A stretch of DNA of 64,000 nucleotides, from NCBI RefSeq assembly GCF_001907675.1, contig NZ_MPNT01000028.1, forward strand, positions 12,793 to 76,792, in the 5' to 3' direction. A program made the translations under genes and the position numbers. The stretch comes from Mycobacterium paraffinicum (GTDB taxonomy: Bacteria; Actinomycetota; Actinomycetes; Mycobacteriales; Mycobacteriaceae). Below, piece by piece: positions 14,164 through 27,995 of this stretch. Under the pieces are notes generated by a model. It ran no database searches and was not told the DNA's origin. It saw nothing but the letters and a program-made list of their open reading frames with translations. Numbering within the stretch: position 1 is the first letter of the stretch; the number at the start of each line of letters is the position of its first letter.

Positions 14164-14366
14164 CCGCGTCAGTCTAGTGAAGCGGTATCGGGTTGTCAGT
14201 CAGCCCGCTCGACGACGATGCGCTCCGCACAGCGGAGTGAGGCGGGGACACATCCCCAGCCGCGATGGGGGCACCGCCCGCTTGCGGGGGACGGCGAGGG
14301 GCGAGTCAAGCAAGTCAAGCCGAGCCAAGGCGCCGCCCCATCGCGCGCCGCAGTAGCGTCTTGCGC
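14164..14366. other. Divergent intergenic region with short repeats
   Basis: About 200 bp between murA and the adenosyltransferase gene. It contains imperfect palindromes (CGCTCCGC/GCGGAGTG at about 14219; CCCGC/GCGGG at about 14277) and a short direct repeat GTCAAGCAAGTCAAGC at about 14304. The style recalls dispersed GC-rich intergenic repeats of mycobacteria, but no second copy occurs in this window. Confidence 0.4.
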
Positions 14367-14951
14367 ATGGCGATACACCTGACCCGTATCTACACCCGGA
14401 CCGGCGACGACGGCACGACGGGATTGAGCGACTTTTCGCGGGTCTCCAAGAACGATCCCCGCCTGGTCGCGTACGCGGATTGTGACGAGGCGAACTCGGC
14501 GATCGGCGTGGCGATCGCCTTGGGCCACCCCGACGCGGAAACCGCCGGCGTGCTGCGGCAGATCCAGAACGACCTGTTCGACGCCGGCGCGGACCTGTCA
14601 ACCCCGGTGGTGGAAAACCCCGAGCATCCCCCGCTGCGGGTCACCCAGCCCTACATCGACCGGCTCGAGGGCTGGTGTGACAAATATAACGAGCACCTGC
14701 CGGCGCTGAATTCCTTTGTGCTGCCTGGTGGTTCGCCACTGTCGGCGCTGCTGCACGTCGCCCGCACGATCGTCCGTCGAGCGGAACGGTCGGCGTGGGC
14801 GGCGGTCGATGCCGCCCCGGAGCAGGTCAACATGCTGCCGGCGAAATACCTGAACCGCCTCTCGGATCTGCTGTTCATCCTGGCGCGCGCGGCCAACCCC
14901 GACGGCGACGTGTTGTGGAAACCCGGTGGCGGTGCGCCGAGCGCGAGTTAG
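14367..14951 (+). CDS. Cob(I)alamin adenosyltransferase, PduO type
   Basis: A 194-residue enzyme that transfers adenosyl from ATP to cob(I)alamin, making the coenzyme for methylmalonyl-CoA mutase and similar enzymes. The N-terminal ATP-binding motif TRTGDDGTTGL and the helical motif RTIVRRAERSAW are diagnostic of the PduO family. It corresponds to M. tuberculosis Rv1314c. The ATG at 14367 gives the family length. It converges on the DUF2550 gene with 15 nt between stops. Confidence 0.93.
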   Translation: MAIHLTRIYTRTGDDGTTGLSDFSRVSKNDPRLVAYADCDEANSAIGVAIALGHPDAETAGVLRQIQNDLFDAGADLSTPVVENPEHPPLRVTQPYIDRLEGWCDKYNEHLPALNSFVLPGGSPLSALLHVARTIVRRAERSAWAAVDAAPEQVNMLPAKYLNRLSDLLFILARAANPDGDVLWKPGGGAPSAS

Positions 14952-14966
14952 TTCGCGCTCCAAAGC

Positions 14967-15410
14967 CTAGACGCTGCGACGACGAGCCCGCGGTGACGGG
15001 CGGGACTCCAGCCAGGACAGGAAGGCCGTCAATGCGCCTTTGTCCAGGGCGATCTCGTATCCGGTCCGGCGGTCCTGCGTCGTGTCGCGCAGTTCCACCA
15101 CGACGATCTCGTCGGTCATGATGTCGAATTCGTCGCCGCGCGGTGCCCGCCGGGCGACGATCTCGACGCCCCTGCGGCTGAGTCGACGGTCCGGCCACAA
15201 CCGCAGGCTGGAGAGCCGGTAGAACGCGGCCTCACCGCCGCGGTAACGAATCACGCCGTGCCGCCAGCCGTGGCCCCCGACCGCGGGAATGTCTCGCATG
15301 ATCCCCGCGGTCCCGCCCTGGCGCAGCTTCCACAACCGATAGCTCAGCGCGACAACCGCCCCCGCCAGGACGACAACCAGCACGACCATGCCGACCATGG
15401 GCGCGCTCAT
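14967..15410 (-). CDS. DUF2550 membrane-anchored protein
   Basis: A 147-residue protein with one N-terminal membrane helix (about residues 5-25) followed by a soluble domain rich in Arg and beta strands. It matches the DUF2550 family (Rv1312), found after atpC in mycobacteria. Its function is not known. It starts 17 nt after the atpC stop and is probably the last gene of the atp operon, which hints at a membrane- or energy-related role but proves nothing. Confidence 0.85.
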   Translation of the reverse strand: MSAPMVGMVVLVVVLAGAVVALSYRLWKLRQGGTAGIMRDIPAVGGHGWRHGVIRYRGGEAAFYRLSSLRLWPDRRLSRRGVEIVARRAPRGDEFDIMTDEIVVVELRDTTQDRRTGYEIALDKGALTAFLSWLESRPSPRARRRSV

Positions 15411-15427
15411 CGTCTCGTCCGAGGCGG

Positions 15428-15793
15428 CTAGTCGATCGCGCCGACGGCGCGCAATCTGCCGCGCCCCCGCGCCGCGATGCGGGGGTCGTCGGACTCCGAA
15501 TCCTCCCTGGCGGCGCTTTCGTCGATCTCGGACTCGAACGCGGCGGACTCGGCCAGTACGGTCACCGTCTCCTCGGTCACCGACAGGAACCCGCCTTCGA
15601 TGGCGACCCGCAGATCGTCTTCGCCTTCGCGCTCGACGCGCACCATCGCGTCGTCGACCAACTGGGCGACGACCGGGATGTGCCGGGGCAGGATGCCGAT
15701 CTCGCCGACAGTCGTGCGGGTGAACAAGAACGTTGCCTCACCCGACCAGATCTTCCGGTCGACGGCGACTATCTCGACGTTCAATTCGGCCAT
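15428..15793 (-). CDS. atpC: F1Fo ATP synthase epsilon subunit
   Basis: A 121-residue central-stalk subunit. The N-terminal beta-sandwich is clear ([29 protein letters not shown]). The C-terminal helical part is short and acidic, as in other mycobacteria, where epsilon contributes to coupling and to low ATP hydrolysis. It follows atpD in the operon. Confidence 0.96.
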   Translation of the reverse strand: MAELNVEIVAVDRKIWSGEATFLFTRTTVGEIGILPRHIPVVAQLVDDAMVRVEREGEDDLRVAIEGGFLSVTEETVTVLAESAAFESEIDESAAREDSESDDPRIAARGRGRLRAVGAID

Positions 15794-15828
15794 GCCACAG
15801 AGCCTTTCAGAGCCTTAGCGCTCAGTCC

Positions 15829-18227
<2,399 letters not shown>

Positions 18228-18233
18228 TGTTAG

Positions 18234-19904
<1,671 letters not shown>

Positions 19905-19971
19905 GGCTTTTCGTCTTCCTACTTGGTCTCGGTATCGCGTGTGTCGGAAAGGGTTGGTGGGAGTGGTCGGG

Positions 19972-21312
19972 TCAGTCGGGCAATTGGGCCTGGGCAGCGG
20001 CGAGGCGCGAAGCGAGTGTCCCGTCAATCACTTCGTCCGCCACGGAGATGAGCAGGCCGCCGAGCAGCTCCTCGGAGGTTTGCAGCTGCACCGTCACCGG
20101 ATGACCGTAGATGCGGCCGAGCACGTCGGTCAGGCGAGACCGCTGGGCGTCGCTGAGTTCGGCCGCCGCACTGACTTGCGCGACGATCTCGCCGCGGCGT
20201 GCCACCGCGACTTTCGCCAAGAACTGGATGGCCTCCTCGGCCGATTCACCCCTGAGCAGTTGGACGGTCTGGGTCAGCAGCGCCACGACGATCGGGTCGA
20301 CCCTGCCGCTGGAGCTATCAAGTACCTTGCGCAGCAGGCTGATCCGGCCTTCCACCGGCACGCCGTAGTCACCCAACAGGATGGCGAGTCGCGGCTGCGC
20401 GTCCAGGATGCGGGCGAACCGGAAGAGCTGGTCTTCGACGTCGTCGACCTTGTTCTCCCGTTCTGCGACTTCGAGCAACGCCTGCCGCGAGATGTGCTCG
20501 ATCGCGTCGCCCAAATCGGAGTTGGCCGACCAACGTTCCGACACCGCCAGCCGCAGGATGTCGAGCGTGGCGTCGGCGACCTTGCCCGAGACCAGCCGCT
20601 CGATCAGCCGGACGCGGGGCGCCGCGTCCTCGGCGGGCACGGTCAAGTACCGGGTGATGACGATCTCCCGGTCCAGCATTTCGGCTACCGAAACAAGCTC
20701 GGACGAGAGGCTGGTAAGCGCTTTGTTGTCAAGGCCTTTGGCGATGTCGCTGAACCGCTCCGTCAGGCTGGCCACCGCCACCCGACTGGCGGAGCGCATC
20801 TTGGTCAACAATGGATACTCGACCTCGGCCGGCGCCGGGGCCATCGCTTCCAGGTCGTCCAAAAACCGATCGACGGTGCCGGACTGCTGTTCCGGGTCGG
20901 CGACAAAGTTCCGCACCAACTCGCCCGCCTGGCGCACCGCCTCGTGGCCGAGTTCCAGGCGGAGCTGGCGGCTGAGTTGCGTGCGCAGCAGGTCGACCTG
21001 GCGGCCACCCTGCGTGGCGATGCGTTCGAATTCCGCGTCGGCCTGGATCCGGAACTGCTCGGCGATGCGGCCCGCGTCGGTCTGGGCTTCCTCGACGAGC
21101 CGTTCGGCCTCGGTCTTGGCGGACTCCACGGCGTTGCTGTGGGCCGTGGTCGACTCTTTCAACCGATCGGCCGCTGCCGCGGAGTCTTTCAGCTGCTGAC
21201 GCACGGCCTCCTGACGAGCGGCCATCAGACGACGCACCGGCGGCACCACGTACCGCACGACCAGAAGCACGATGGCCGCGAATCCGATCAACTGCCCGAT
21301 GAATGTCGACAT
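19972..21312 (-). CDS. atpH: ATP synthase fused b'-delta subunit
   Basis: A 446-residue fusion typical of mycobacteria. The N-terminal part is a b-type stalk: a membrane helix at about residues 4-24, then a long charged coiled coil to about 170. The C-terminal part is the delta (OSCP) subunit, with the conserved [20 protein letters not shown] ending. It joins the peripheral stalk to F1 in one chain. It starts 6 nt after the atpF stop. Confidence 0.97.
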   Translation of the reverse strand: MSTFIGQLIGFAAIVLLVVRYVVPPVRRLMAARQEAVRQQLKDSAAAADRLKESTTAHSNAVESAKTEAERLVEEAQTDAGRIAEQFRIQADAEFERIATQGGRQVDLLRTQLSRQLRLELGHEAVRQAGELVRNFVADPEQQSGTVDRFLDDLEAMAPAPAEVEYPLLTKMRSASRVAVASLTERFSDIAKGLDNKALTSLSSELVSVAEMLDREIVITRYLTVPAEDAAPRVRLIERLVSGKVADATLDILRLAVSERWSANSDLGDAIEHISRQALLEVAERENKVDDVEDQLFRFARILDAQPRLAILLGDYGVPVEGRISLLRKVLDSSSGRVDPIVVALLTQTVQLLRGESAEEAIQFLAKVAVARRGEIVAQVSAAAELSDAQRSRLTDVLGRIYGHPVTVQLQTSEELLGGLLISVADEVIDGTLASRLAAAQAQLPD

Positions 21313-21318
21313 GCGCGA

Positions 21319-21855
21319 TTACCGTCCAGATTTCCCGGTTGCGGACGTGGCCGTGGTGGCCGGGGCCACCTCGACGCCGAGGATCCGGCTGGCCAGCTTC
21401 GCCGACATGCCCGCCACGTTGGCGCGCAGATCCAGTTCCACGGCGTCTCTCTCCCGCTTCAATTGCTCGGATGCCATTTGCAACGTCGACATCACCTGCT
21501 GCTCGGCACGGGCGCGCGCGTCTTCGACCAGCTTACGGCCTTCGGTGCGGGCATTGTCGCGCAACGACGACGCCTGAACCCGGGCCTCCGACAGGGCTTC
21601 CTCGTAGTCAGCCTTGGCGGCGTCGAACTGCTCAGTCGCCTTCTTGTTGTCGGCGGCCGTCTTGGCAACCATGTTGTCGCGCTCGCGCAACACCCGCATA
21701 ACCGGCGGCACCACGAAGGTGCCGATCACGGCCAGCACGATCAGGAAGATGGCCAGCACAAAGAAGAACGTGCCGTTGGGAACGAGGAAGTTGTTGCCTC
21801 CCTCGGCCATCACCTGGCTGGATGCCAGAACGCTCAGACTCGCGTCACCCATCAC
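21319..21855 (-). CDS. atpF: F1Fo ATP synthase b subunit
   Basis: A 178-residue peripheral-stalk subunit with one membrane helix (about residues 28-50) and a long coiled coil. The first codons are GTG (21855) and ATG (21852); either may be used. It pairs with the b' half of AtpH. It starts 6 nt after atpE. Confidence 0.95.
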   Translation of the reverse strand: MMGDASLSVLASSQVMAEGGNNFLVPNGTFFFVLAIFLIVLAVIGTFVVPPVMRVLRERDNMVAKTAADNKKATEQFDAAKADYEEALSEARVQASSLRDNARTEGRKLVEDARARAEQQVMSTLQMASEQLKRERDAVELDLRANVAGMSAKLASRILGVEVAPATTATSATGKSGR

Positions 21856-21861
21856 AGCGAA

Positions 21862-22173
<312 letters not shown>

Positions 22174-22194
22174 TCAAAGCAATTCATGGTGACC

Positions 22195-22950
22195 TCAGTC
22201 ATGGTGCTCCTCGATCTCCATGGCTTGACTGAAGTACAGGATCGTCAAGATCGAGAAGATGAACGCCTGGATCGCCCCGACGAAGAGGTCGAAGGCCTTC
22301 CAGATCGCGTTGGGCGCCCACATGATGTAGGGCGGGAAGAGCGCGATCAGCGCGACCAGGATGCCGCCGGCGAAGATGTTGCCGAAAAGTCGCAGCGACA
22401 ACGAAATCGGCTTGGCGAGCTCCTCGACGAGGTTGATCGGCGCCAGGAACGCCACGTGGCCCTTGAGCACGGCCAGCGGGTGGCCGACGATGCCGCGGCG
22501 CCAGATGCCCGCCACGTGGTAGCAGACGAACACGAACAGGGCCAGGGCCAGAACGTAGTTGATGTCCGCGGCCGCCGATTTCAGCAGCTCGGTGGTGTGC
22601 CCGGACTTATCCGTGTATTGCAGCGGAAGCACCGACAGCCAGTTGGAGATCAGGATGAAGACGAAAATGGTTACCGCCAAAGGCAATACGAATGGCGCGA
22701 TCCGCATCCCGACCGCGCTCTCGATCTGATCGCGCATCTGGACGGTGATGGCTTCCCAGAACAACTGCACGCCGCTGGGGACGCCGGTCGACGTGATCTT
22801 CGCGCGCAGGAAGAAGGCCAGCGCCAGGACGATCACCGCGGCGATCGCGGTCGACAGGATCGTGTCGGTGTTGACGGTGAGCCCCAGCCATTTGGCGTGG
22901 GTGTGCTCGCCAACCTCGATCGCGGCGGCCAGGAACGTCGTCTCAGTCAT
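22195..22950 (-). CDS. atpB: F1Fo ATP synthase a subunit
   Basis: A 251-residue multi-span stator subunit of the proton channel. The essential Arg lies in the conserved SLRLFGN motif of the fourth helix region. Five or six membrane segments are visible. The start at 22950 overlaps the end of the atpI-like gene by 8 nt, which indicates coupled translation. Confidence 0.96.
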   Translation of the reverse strand: MTETTFLAAAIEVGEHTHAKWLGLTVNTDTILSTAIAAVIVLALAFFLRAKITSTGVPSGVQLFWEAITVQMRDQIESAVGMRIAPFVLPLAVTIFVFILISNWLSVLPLQYTDKSGHTTELLKSAAADINYVLALALFVFVCYHVAGIWRRGIVGHPLAVLKGHVAFLAPINLVEELAKPISLSLRLFGNIFAGGILVALIALFPPYIMWAPNAIWKAFDLFVGAIQAFIFSILTILYFSQAMEIEEHHD

Positions 22951-23428
22951 CGGTGCTGTTCTTTCCTTCCGTTCCTTCCGATCCGGCCGTCGCGCCGCCG
23001 GCGGAGTCGTCTGCCCAGTCGCCGGCGCGCAGCTTCTTCCACACCGGAAGAGCCGTCGATGCCACCAGCAAGATCTGAAACAGCGCCAAGCCGAACACGA
23101 CGCCCAGGCCCGCGGGCCGGAAGATGTAGGCGATGATCAGCCCGATCACGGTGATGACGGCCAGCCGGGTGGCCGAATTCAGCGCCATCGTGCTTTTCAT
23201 CGGATGCTCTTTGGCGGTGATCGACGCGACTGAGCGACGCACCAGAAGGGCGTTGAGCAAACCAAGCAGCAACCCGACCCCGAAGAACACCCCGACCATC
23301 AGGTGACCGGTCAGTCCGGCGGCGACGACGGCCACCGCGGTGACGGCGAAGCTGAGCACCAACAGGCGGACCGGCCGGAACGCAACAGAGGGGAACACCA
23401 ACGGCGCGTCCTGCGCTGGTGTCGTCAC
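22943..23428 (-). CDS. AtpI-like membrane protein (first gene of atp operon)
   Basis: A 161-residue protein with four membrane segments and a hydrophilic C-terminal tail rich in Gly, Asp and Thr. It corresponds to Rv1303, at the position of atpI in other bacteria. AtpI proteins help c-ring assembly, but sequence similarity in actinobacteria is weak, so the role is inferred from position. It overlaps atpB by 8 nt. Confidence 0.85.
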   Translation of the reverse strand: MTTPAQDAPLVFPSVAFRPVRLLVLSFAVTAVAVVAAGLTGHLMVGVFFGVGLLLGLLNALLVRRSVASITAKEHPMKSTMALNSATRLAVITVIGLIIAYIFRPAGLGVVFGLALFQILLVASTALPVWKKLRAGDWADDSAGGATAGSEGTEGKNSTDD

Positions 23429-23647
23429 TGCAGCACCTCAATCCCAAGTTGGTAGAGCGGGAGTCCCCCGACCGAACTGATCGGTGGCCCGCCGAGCGTA
23501 TCGCACGTCACAGGGGATCCACCCAAGGGGTATCACCCGACGCGAGTCCTCAGCCGACCCGATCGGAACAGTGTCCGACGGACCGGCAATCTGTGCGGCT
23601 TTTTGGGCTTCTACCTGCACCGTACCATAAGGCGAACACCACTACTA
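23429..23647 (-). promoter_or_regulatory. atp operon upstream region
   Basis: About 219 nt between the wecA stop and the first atp gene, the largest gap inside this minus-strand block. A candidate -10 (TACGCT, within GCGATACGCTC) lies near 23500. No convincing -35 is seen. The presence of a promoter here is inferred from the gap and from operon logic. Confidence 0.4.
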
Positions 23648-24877
23648 CTAGCTGTCGTAGTCCTCGTCTTCATACTCGTCTCGCCGCCGCATGAGTGGGA
23701 TCGCGGTCGCGATGCCGGCGACCACGATGGCGCCCAGCATCACCGCGGCGGTGTCGCGCGGGTTGAAGAAAATCGTGCTGGCCGCACCGAACGCGACGAT
23801 GCCCACCCAGAGGTAGATCAGCAACACCACCCGGCGGTGGGAATGTCCGATCTGCAGCAAGCGGTGGTGCAGGTGCATCTTGTCGGGGCTGAACGCGCTG
23901 CGGCCCGCGCGGGTGCGGCGCACGATCGCCAGCAGCAAATCCAGCATCGGCACGAACATCACGGCGACGACCAGCAGGAACGGTGACAACAGGGCGAACA
24001 CATCGCGCGCACCGTAGGCGTTCTGCGAGACGGGCCCCGCGGCGGTGGTCGAGGCCGCGGCGAGCATCAGGCCGATCAGCATCGAGCCGGAATCACCCAT
24101 GAAGATCTTGGCGCGGTGGAAGTTGTGCGGCAGGAAGCCCAGGCAGGCCCCCGCGAGCACCACGGAGATCACGGCGGGCGGATAGAAGAGCACGTCGCCG
24201 CCGTGGTCGCGCAGCAGGCCGACCGAGAACATGCAGATGGCCAGGGCGGTGATCAGCCCGAGCCCGGCGGCCAGTCCGTCCAGCCCGTCGACGAAGTTCA
24301 TCGCGTTGACGATGGACACCGTCAGCGCGAGTGTGAGCAGGATCGACGAGGCCTGGTCCAGCACGATGGTGCCGACGCCGCCGATCGGGATGTAGAGGAC
24401 GCTCCAGGCAACGCCCATGGTGACCAGCACGCTGGCCGCGGTGATCTGGCCGGCGAACTTCGTCAGGGCGTCCAGGCCCCACCGATCGTCGATGAGCCCG
24501 ATGCCCATGATCACGGCGCCGGCCACCAGCACCGCGGGCATGCCCGTGGAATAGACGAACCCGCGGGTGAGCGCCGGAAGCTGCGAGGCCAGGAAGACGG
24601 CCGAGATGACACCGAGGAACATCGCCAGCCCGCCCATGCGCGGGGTCGGGGTCACGTGTACGTCGCGTTCTCGCGGATAGGCGACGGCGCCCAGCCGGGT
24701 GGCGAGCACCCGCACGGGACCGGTCGCGAAGTAGGTGATGATCGCGGCGGTCAGACCCACGAGGGCAAGCTCGCGCAGCGGGACACCGGCGCCGCGGTCA
24801 GCCAGGGCGAGCACGCCATCGGCGAGGTTGGCTAGCGTGGTGGCCGGGTCGCTGGACACGTCGAGACGGTACTGCAC
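23648..24877 (-). CDS. wecA: Decaprenyl-phosphate GlcNAc-1-phosphate transferase
   Basis: A 409-residue membrane enzyme with about 10-11 helices that starts the arabinogalactan linkage unit by moving GlcNAc-1-P to decaprenyl phosphate. Family motifs are visible: DDRWGLDALTKF, NFVDGLDGLAAG and the HLHHRLLQIGHSHRR loop. It corresponds to Rv1302. The GTG at 24877 is preferred by comparison with the M. tuberculosis protein; a TTG lies directly upstream. It follows sua5 in the same direction. Confidence 0.94.
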   Translation of the reverse strand: MQYRLDVSSDPATTLANLADGVLALADRGAGVPLRELALVGLTAAIITYFATGPVRVLATRLGAVAYPRERDVHVTPTPRMGGLAMFLGVISAVFLASQLPALTRGFVYSTGMPAVLVAGAVIMGIGLIDDRWGLDALTKFAGQITAASVLVTMGVAWSVLYIPIGGVGTIVLDQASSILLTLALTVSIVNAMNFVDGLDGLAAGLGLITALAICMFSVGLLRDHGGDVLFYPPAVISVVLAGACLGFLPHNFHRAKIFMGDSGSMLIGLMLAAASTTAAGPVSQNAYGARDVFALLSPFLLVVAVMFVPMLDLLLAIVRRTRAGRSAFSPDKMHLHHRLLQIGHSHRRVVLLIYLWVGIVAFGAASTIFFNPRDTAAVMLGAIVVAGIATAIPLMRRRDEYEDEDYDS

Positions 24878-24905
24878 CAACCTGGCAAGGAGAGAACCGC
24901 TCCGG

Positions 24906-25565
24906 TCAGGTCTGGGCGGTCAGGCTTTCTGGATCCACCCCGAGCACTTCGGCGATCCGTGCGGCGCTCACTGGGCCCGGTCGCAGGATGCGCGGGGCGG
25001 CACCGGTCAGGTCGACGATCGTCGACGCCGCCTGCTGCTCGGCCGTGCCCGCGTCGAGATAGACGTCGACGAGGTCACCGAGCTGATTCCGCGCCTCGTT
25101 GGCGTCCACGGCGGGCGGCCGGCCTGAGACGTTCGCACTGGATACCGCCATGGGCCCCACCTCGCGCAACAGCTCGATGGCCACCGGATGCAGCGGCATC
25201 CGCAGCATCACGGTGCCGCGGGCGTCGCCGAGGTCCCATTGCAGCGACGGCGCCTGCGTCACCACCAGGCTCAGCGCTCCCGGCCAGAACGCGCGGATCA
25301 GGTCGCGCGCCCCGCCCGGCATGGTGTAGACGAGCCCCTCGATGGTGTGCCAGGAGCCGACCAGCACGCCGACCGGCATGTCCCGGCCACGCCCCTTCGC
25401 CGAGAGGAGGGCCGTCACCGCGGCGCTGTTGAAGGCATCGGCGCCGATGCCGTAGACGGTGTCCGTCGGCATAACGACGAGGCGGCCACCCTTGATCGCG
25501 CCCGCCGCCGAGGCGATTCCACGCGAACGCTGGTCGGGATCAGCGCAGTCGAAGACTTCAGTCAA
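24906..25565 (-). CDS. L-threonylcarbamoyladenylate synthase (Sua5/TsaC)
   Basis: A 219-residue YrdC-domain enzyme that makes threonylcarbamoyl-AMP for the t6A modification of tRNAs reading ANN codons. The N-terminal RLVVMPTDTVYGIG and the SSANVSG motif are diagnostic. It corresponds to Rv1301. It begins at a TTG at 25565 that overlaps the prmC stop by 8 nt, so translation is probably coupled. Confidence 0.93.
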   Translation of the reverse strand: MTEVFDCADPDQRSRGIASAAGAIKGGRLVVMPTDTVYGIGADAFNSAAVTALLSAKGRGRDMPVGVLVGSWHTIEGLVYTMPGGARDLIRAFWPGALSLVVTQAPSLQWDLGDARGTVMLRMPLHPVAIELLREVGPMAVSSANVSGRPPAVDANEARNQLGDLVDVYLDAGTAEQQAASTIVDLTGAAPRILRPGPVSAARIAEVLGVDPESLTAQT

Positions 25566-26445
25566 TGGCGCCGCCCTGTTTGCGGGCCGTCACGAATCTC
25601 GGCCGGCCGGCCAGATCTTGATGCTCCATGACGTCTTCGAAAAGCGTTGTCTTACGGACCAATTCGACGGTCTCCGCCGACGTGGTGTCGTCATGTTCGA
25701 CGGCGAAGACGCCCCCCGGGCGCAGCCAGCGGCAGGCCAGCTCGACGATCGGGGCGATCACCGCCATCCCGTCCGGGCCGCCGAAGACCGCGTGGCGTGG
25801 ATCATATTGAGCCACTTCGGGTTCCACGGGTGCGGCGTCGGGGACATAGGGCGGGTTGGCCACCACCACGTCGACGCCGCCGTCCAGGTCGGGCAGCAGG
25901 CCGGGCGTGGTGACGTCGGCCCGCACGAGTTCGACCGCGGTGCCCGCCGCGTTGCGGCGCGCGTACTCGAGGGCCGCCGCCGAATCGTCGACGGCAATGA
26001 TCCGCGCCGCCGGGTGTTGATGGGCCAGCGCCACCGCCAGGGCGCCCGATCCGGTGCACAGGTCGACGATGACGGACCGGGCCGGGAGTCGCTGTTCGGT
26101 GACCCACGCCAAGAGGGCTTCGGTTTCCGGGCGCGGTATGAAGACGCCGGGACCGACCCGCAGCATCAGCGGCCCGAACGCGGCCGTGCCGGTGAGATGC
26201 TGCAACGGCACCCGCCGCGAGCGCGCGGCCACGACGTCGCGGTAGCGACCGAAGAAGTCGTCGCCGGGCGAGTCGAGCAGGGCCAGCCGACCGCGCTCGG
26301 TGCCCGTCAGGTGCGCGGCCAGCTCCTCGGCGTCCCAACGGGCGGAGGCGATCCCCGCTTCGGCGAGCGTCGCCGCAGCGGAATCGATCGCGCGCCGCAC
26401 ACTGTGCTGAACTGTCCCGCCCCTCCTCATCGCTTCGCTCTGCAT
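25558..26445 (-). CDS. prmC: Release-factor glutamine methyltransferase
   Basis: A 295-residue enzyme that methylates the Gln of the GGQ motif of peptide release factors. The SAM-binding stretch VDLCTGSGALAVALA and the catalytic NPPYVP motif are present, with the PrmC N-terminal helical domain and GVFIPRPETE. It lies 13 nt after prfA, its substrate's gene. The start could also be a few codons later (MRRGG). Confidence 0.95.
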   Translation of the reverse strand: MQSEAMRRGGTVQHSVRRAIDSAAATLAEAGIASARWDAEELAAHLTGTERGRLALLDSPGDDFFGRYRDVVAARSRRVPLQHLTGTAAFGPLMLRVGPGVFIPRPETEALLAWVTEQRLPARSVIVDLCTGSGALAVALAHQHPAARIIAVDDSAAALEYARRNAAGTAVELVRADVTTPGLLPDLDGGVDVVVANPPYVPDAAPVEPEVAQYDPRHAVFGGPDGMAVIAPIVELACRWLRPGGVFAVEHDDTTSAETVELVRKTTLFEDVMEHQDLAGRPRFVTARKQGGAID

Positions 26446-26458
26446 CGTCGCCGGGCAC

Positions 26459-27532
26459 TCATGCCTGTTGCAGCCGGGATTGCTTGTCGGCGGAGCTCAA
26501 GGCGTCGAACATCGCGTCGAGGTCGCCGTCGAGTACCTGATCGAGGTTGTGCGCCTTGTAACCGATCCGGTGGTCGGTGATCCGGTTCTCCGGGAAGTTA
26601 TAGGTGCGAATCCGTTCGCTGCGGTCGACGGTCCGGATCTGGCTGGCCCGGTCGGCCGACGCGTCGGCCAGCGCCTGTTCTTCGGCCAACGCCTGCAGGC
26701 GAGCGGCCAGCACCTGCAGCGCGCGCGTCTTGTTCTGCAGCTGCGAGCGTTCGTTCTGACAGGTCACCACGATCCCGGTGGGCAGATGCGTGATCCGGAC
26801 CGCGGAGTCGGTGGTGTTCACACCCTGGCCGCCCTTGCCGGATGAGCGGTACACGTCGATGCGCAGATCCGACTCGTCGATCTGCACTTCGCCCACTTCC
26901 TCGGGCTCGGGATAGACCAGCACGCCCGCCGCCGAAGTGTGCACGCGGCCTTGGGATTCCGTCACCGGTACGCGCTGCACCCGATGGACCCCGCCCTCGA
27001 ACTTCATTCGCGACCACACCCCCTCAGCGGAGTCGCCCTTGCTGGCGATGGACAGCGTCGCGTCCTTATAGCCGCCGAGGTCCGACGTGGTCTCGTCCAG
27101 CACGGTCACGTTCCAGCCGTGCCGCTCGGCGTAGCGGATGTACATACGGGCCAGGTCCGCCGCGAACAATGCGGATTCCTCGCCGCCCTCACCGGATTTG
27201 ACCTCGAGCACGATGTCGTCGGCGTCGTGCGGGTCGCGTGGCGCCAACATGTCGGTCAGTTGGGTGTCCAATTCGGCCACCCGCGACTCGAGTTCGGTCA
27301 CCTCGTCGGCGAAAGACTGGTCGTCAGCGGCCAATTCGCGCGCGGTCTCCAAATCGCCGCGCGCCGACTCCAGCTTGCGATAGGTGGCGACGATCGGGGC
27401 CAACCGGGCGAACCGGCGACCGGCCTTGCGCGCCTCGGCGGGATTGCTGTGCAAGTCGGGATCCGCCAGCCGTTGCTCGAGCTCGGCGTGTTCGGCCAGC
27501 AGCACATCAATCGTCTGCACCGGCTGCGTCAC
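26459..27532 (-). CDS. prfA: Peptide chain release factor 1
   Basis: A 357-residue class I release factor for UAA and UAG. The stop-codon reading PxT motif is present as PVT in [13 protein letters not shown], and the hydrolysis motif GGQ lies in [16 protein letters not shown]. Its length fits the family. It is separated from rpmE by about 100 nt that contain a strong hairpin. Confidence 0.97.
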   Translation of the reverse strand: MTQPVQTIDVLLAEHAELEQRLADPDLHSNPAEARKAGRRFARLAPIVATYRKLESARGDLETARELAADDQSFADEVTELESRVAELDTQLTDMLAPRDPHDADDIVLEVKSGEGGEESALFAADLARMYIRYAERHGWNVTVLDETTSDLGGYKDATLSIASKGDSAEGVWSRMKFEGGVHRVQRVPVTESQGRVHTSAAGVLVYPEPEEVGEVQIDESDLRIDVYRSSGKGGQGVNTTDSAVRITHLPTGIVVTCQNERSQLQNKTRALQVLAARLQALAEEQALADASADRASQIRTVDRSERIRTYNFPENRITDHRIGYKAHNLDQVLDGDLDAMFDALSSADKQSRLQQA

Positions 27533-27582
27533 ATCTCACCTCCTGCCCGTTCCGCCCCGAGTCTCATTGCCGCAAACGCAAA

Positions 27583-27624
27583 CCGACGCCCGGCCTGTGC
27601 TCTGGTGCACAGTTCGGGCGTCGG
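27583..27624 (-). terminator. Strong hairpin between rpmE and prfA
   Basis: CCGACGCCCG pairs perfectly with CGGGCGTCGG, and inside it CTGTGC pairs with GCACAG, giving a long GC-rich stem starting 8 nt after the rpmE stop. No U-tract follows on the minus strand. It may be a (partial) terminator or a processing signal that lowers prfA expression relative to rpmE. Confidence 0.55.
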
Positions 27625-27632
27625 CAAAGCAA

Positions 27633-27869
27633 CTATTTGTCGGTGTTGTCCGCCGCGGCACCCTTGCGCTTGCCGTACCGCTTCTCGAAGCGAGCCACCC
27701 GGCCACCGCTGTCCAGAATCTTCTGCTTGCCGGTGTAGAAGGGGTGGCACTGCGAGCACACTTCCACGACGATGTTGCCGCCGGGCTTGGTGCTGCGCGT
27801 GGTGAAGGTGTTTCCACACCCGCAGTGCACGGTGGTCTCCCCGTAAGCGGGGTGAATGTCAGATTTCAT
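27633..27869 (-). CDS. rpmE: 50S ribosomal protein L31 (zinc-binding form)
   Basis: A 78-residue ribosomal protein. Four cysteines, Cys16, Cys18, Cys38 and Cys41, form the zinc site that marks the C+ type; the zinc-free form replaces it under zinc limitation in mycobacteria. The [12 protein letters not shown] core is conserved. It lies between rho and prfA, as in M. tuberculosis. Confidence 0.97.
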   Translation of the reverse strand: MKSDIHPAYGETTVHCGCGNTFTTRSTKPGGNIVVEVCSQCHPFYTGKQKILDSGGRVARFEKRYGKRKGAAADNTDK

Positions 27870-27995
27870 GCTGTCCTCTTCGATCTTGTCGAGCGTCGAT
27901 TATGCCAGGTCAACCACTGCTCTCCCAAAACAATGGGGTACCCGTCCACATTCCCGGCGCTTCGCGCTGCCGGCCCGCCGAGGAACGTGGATCGG

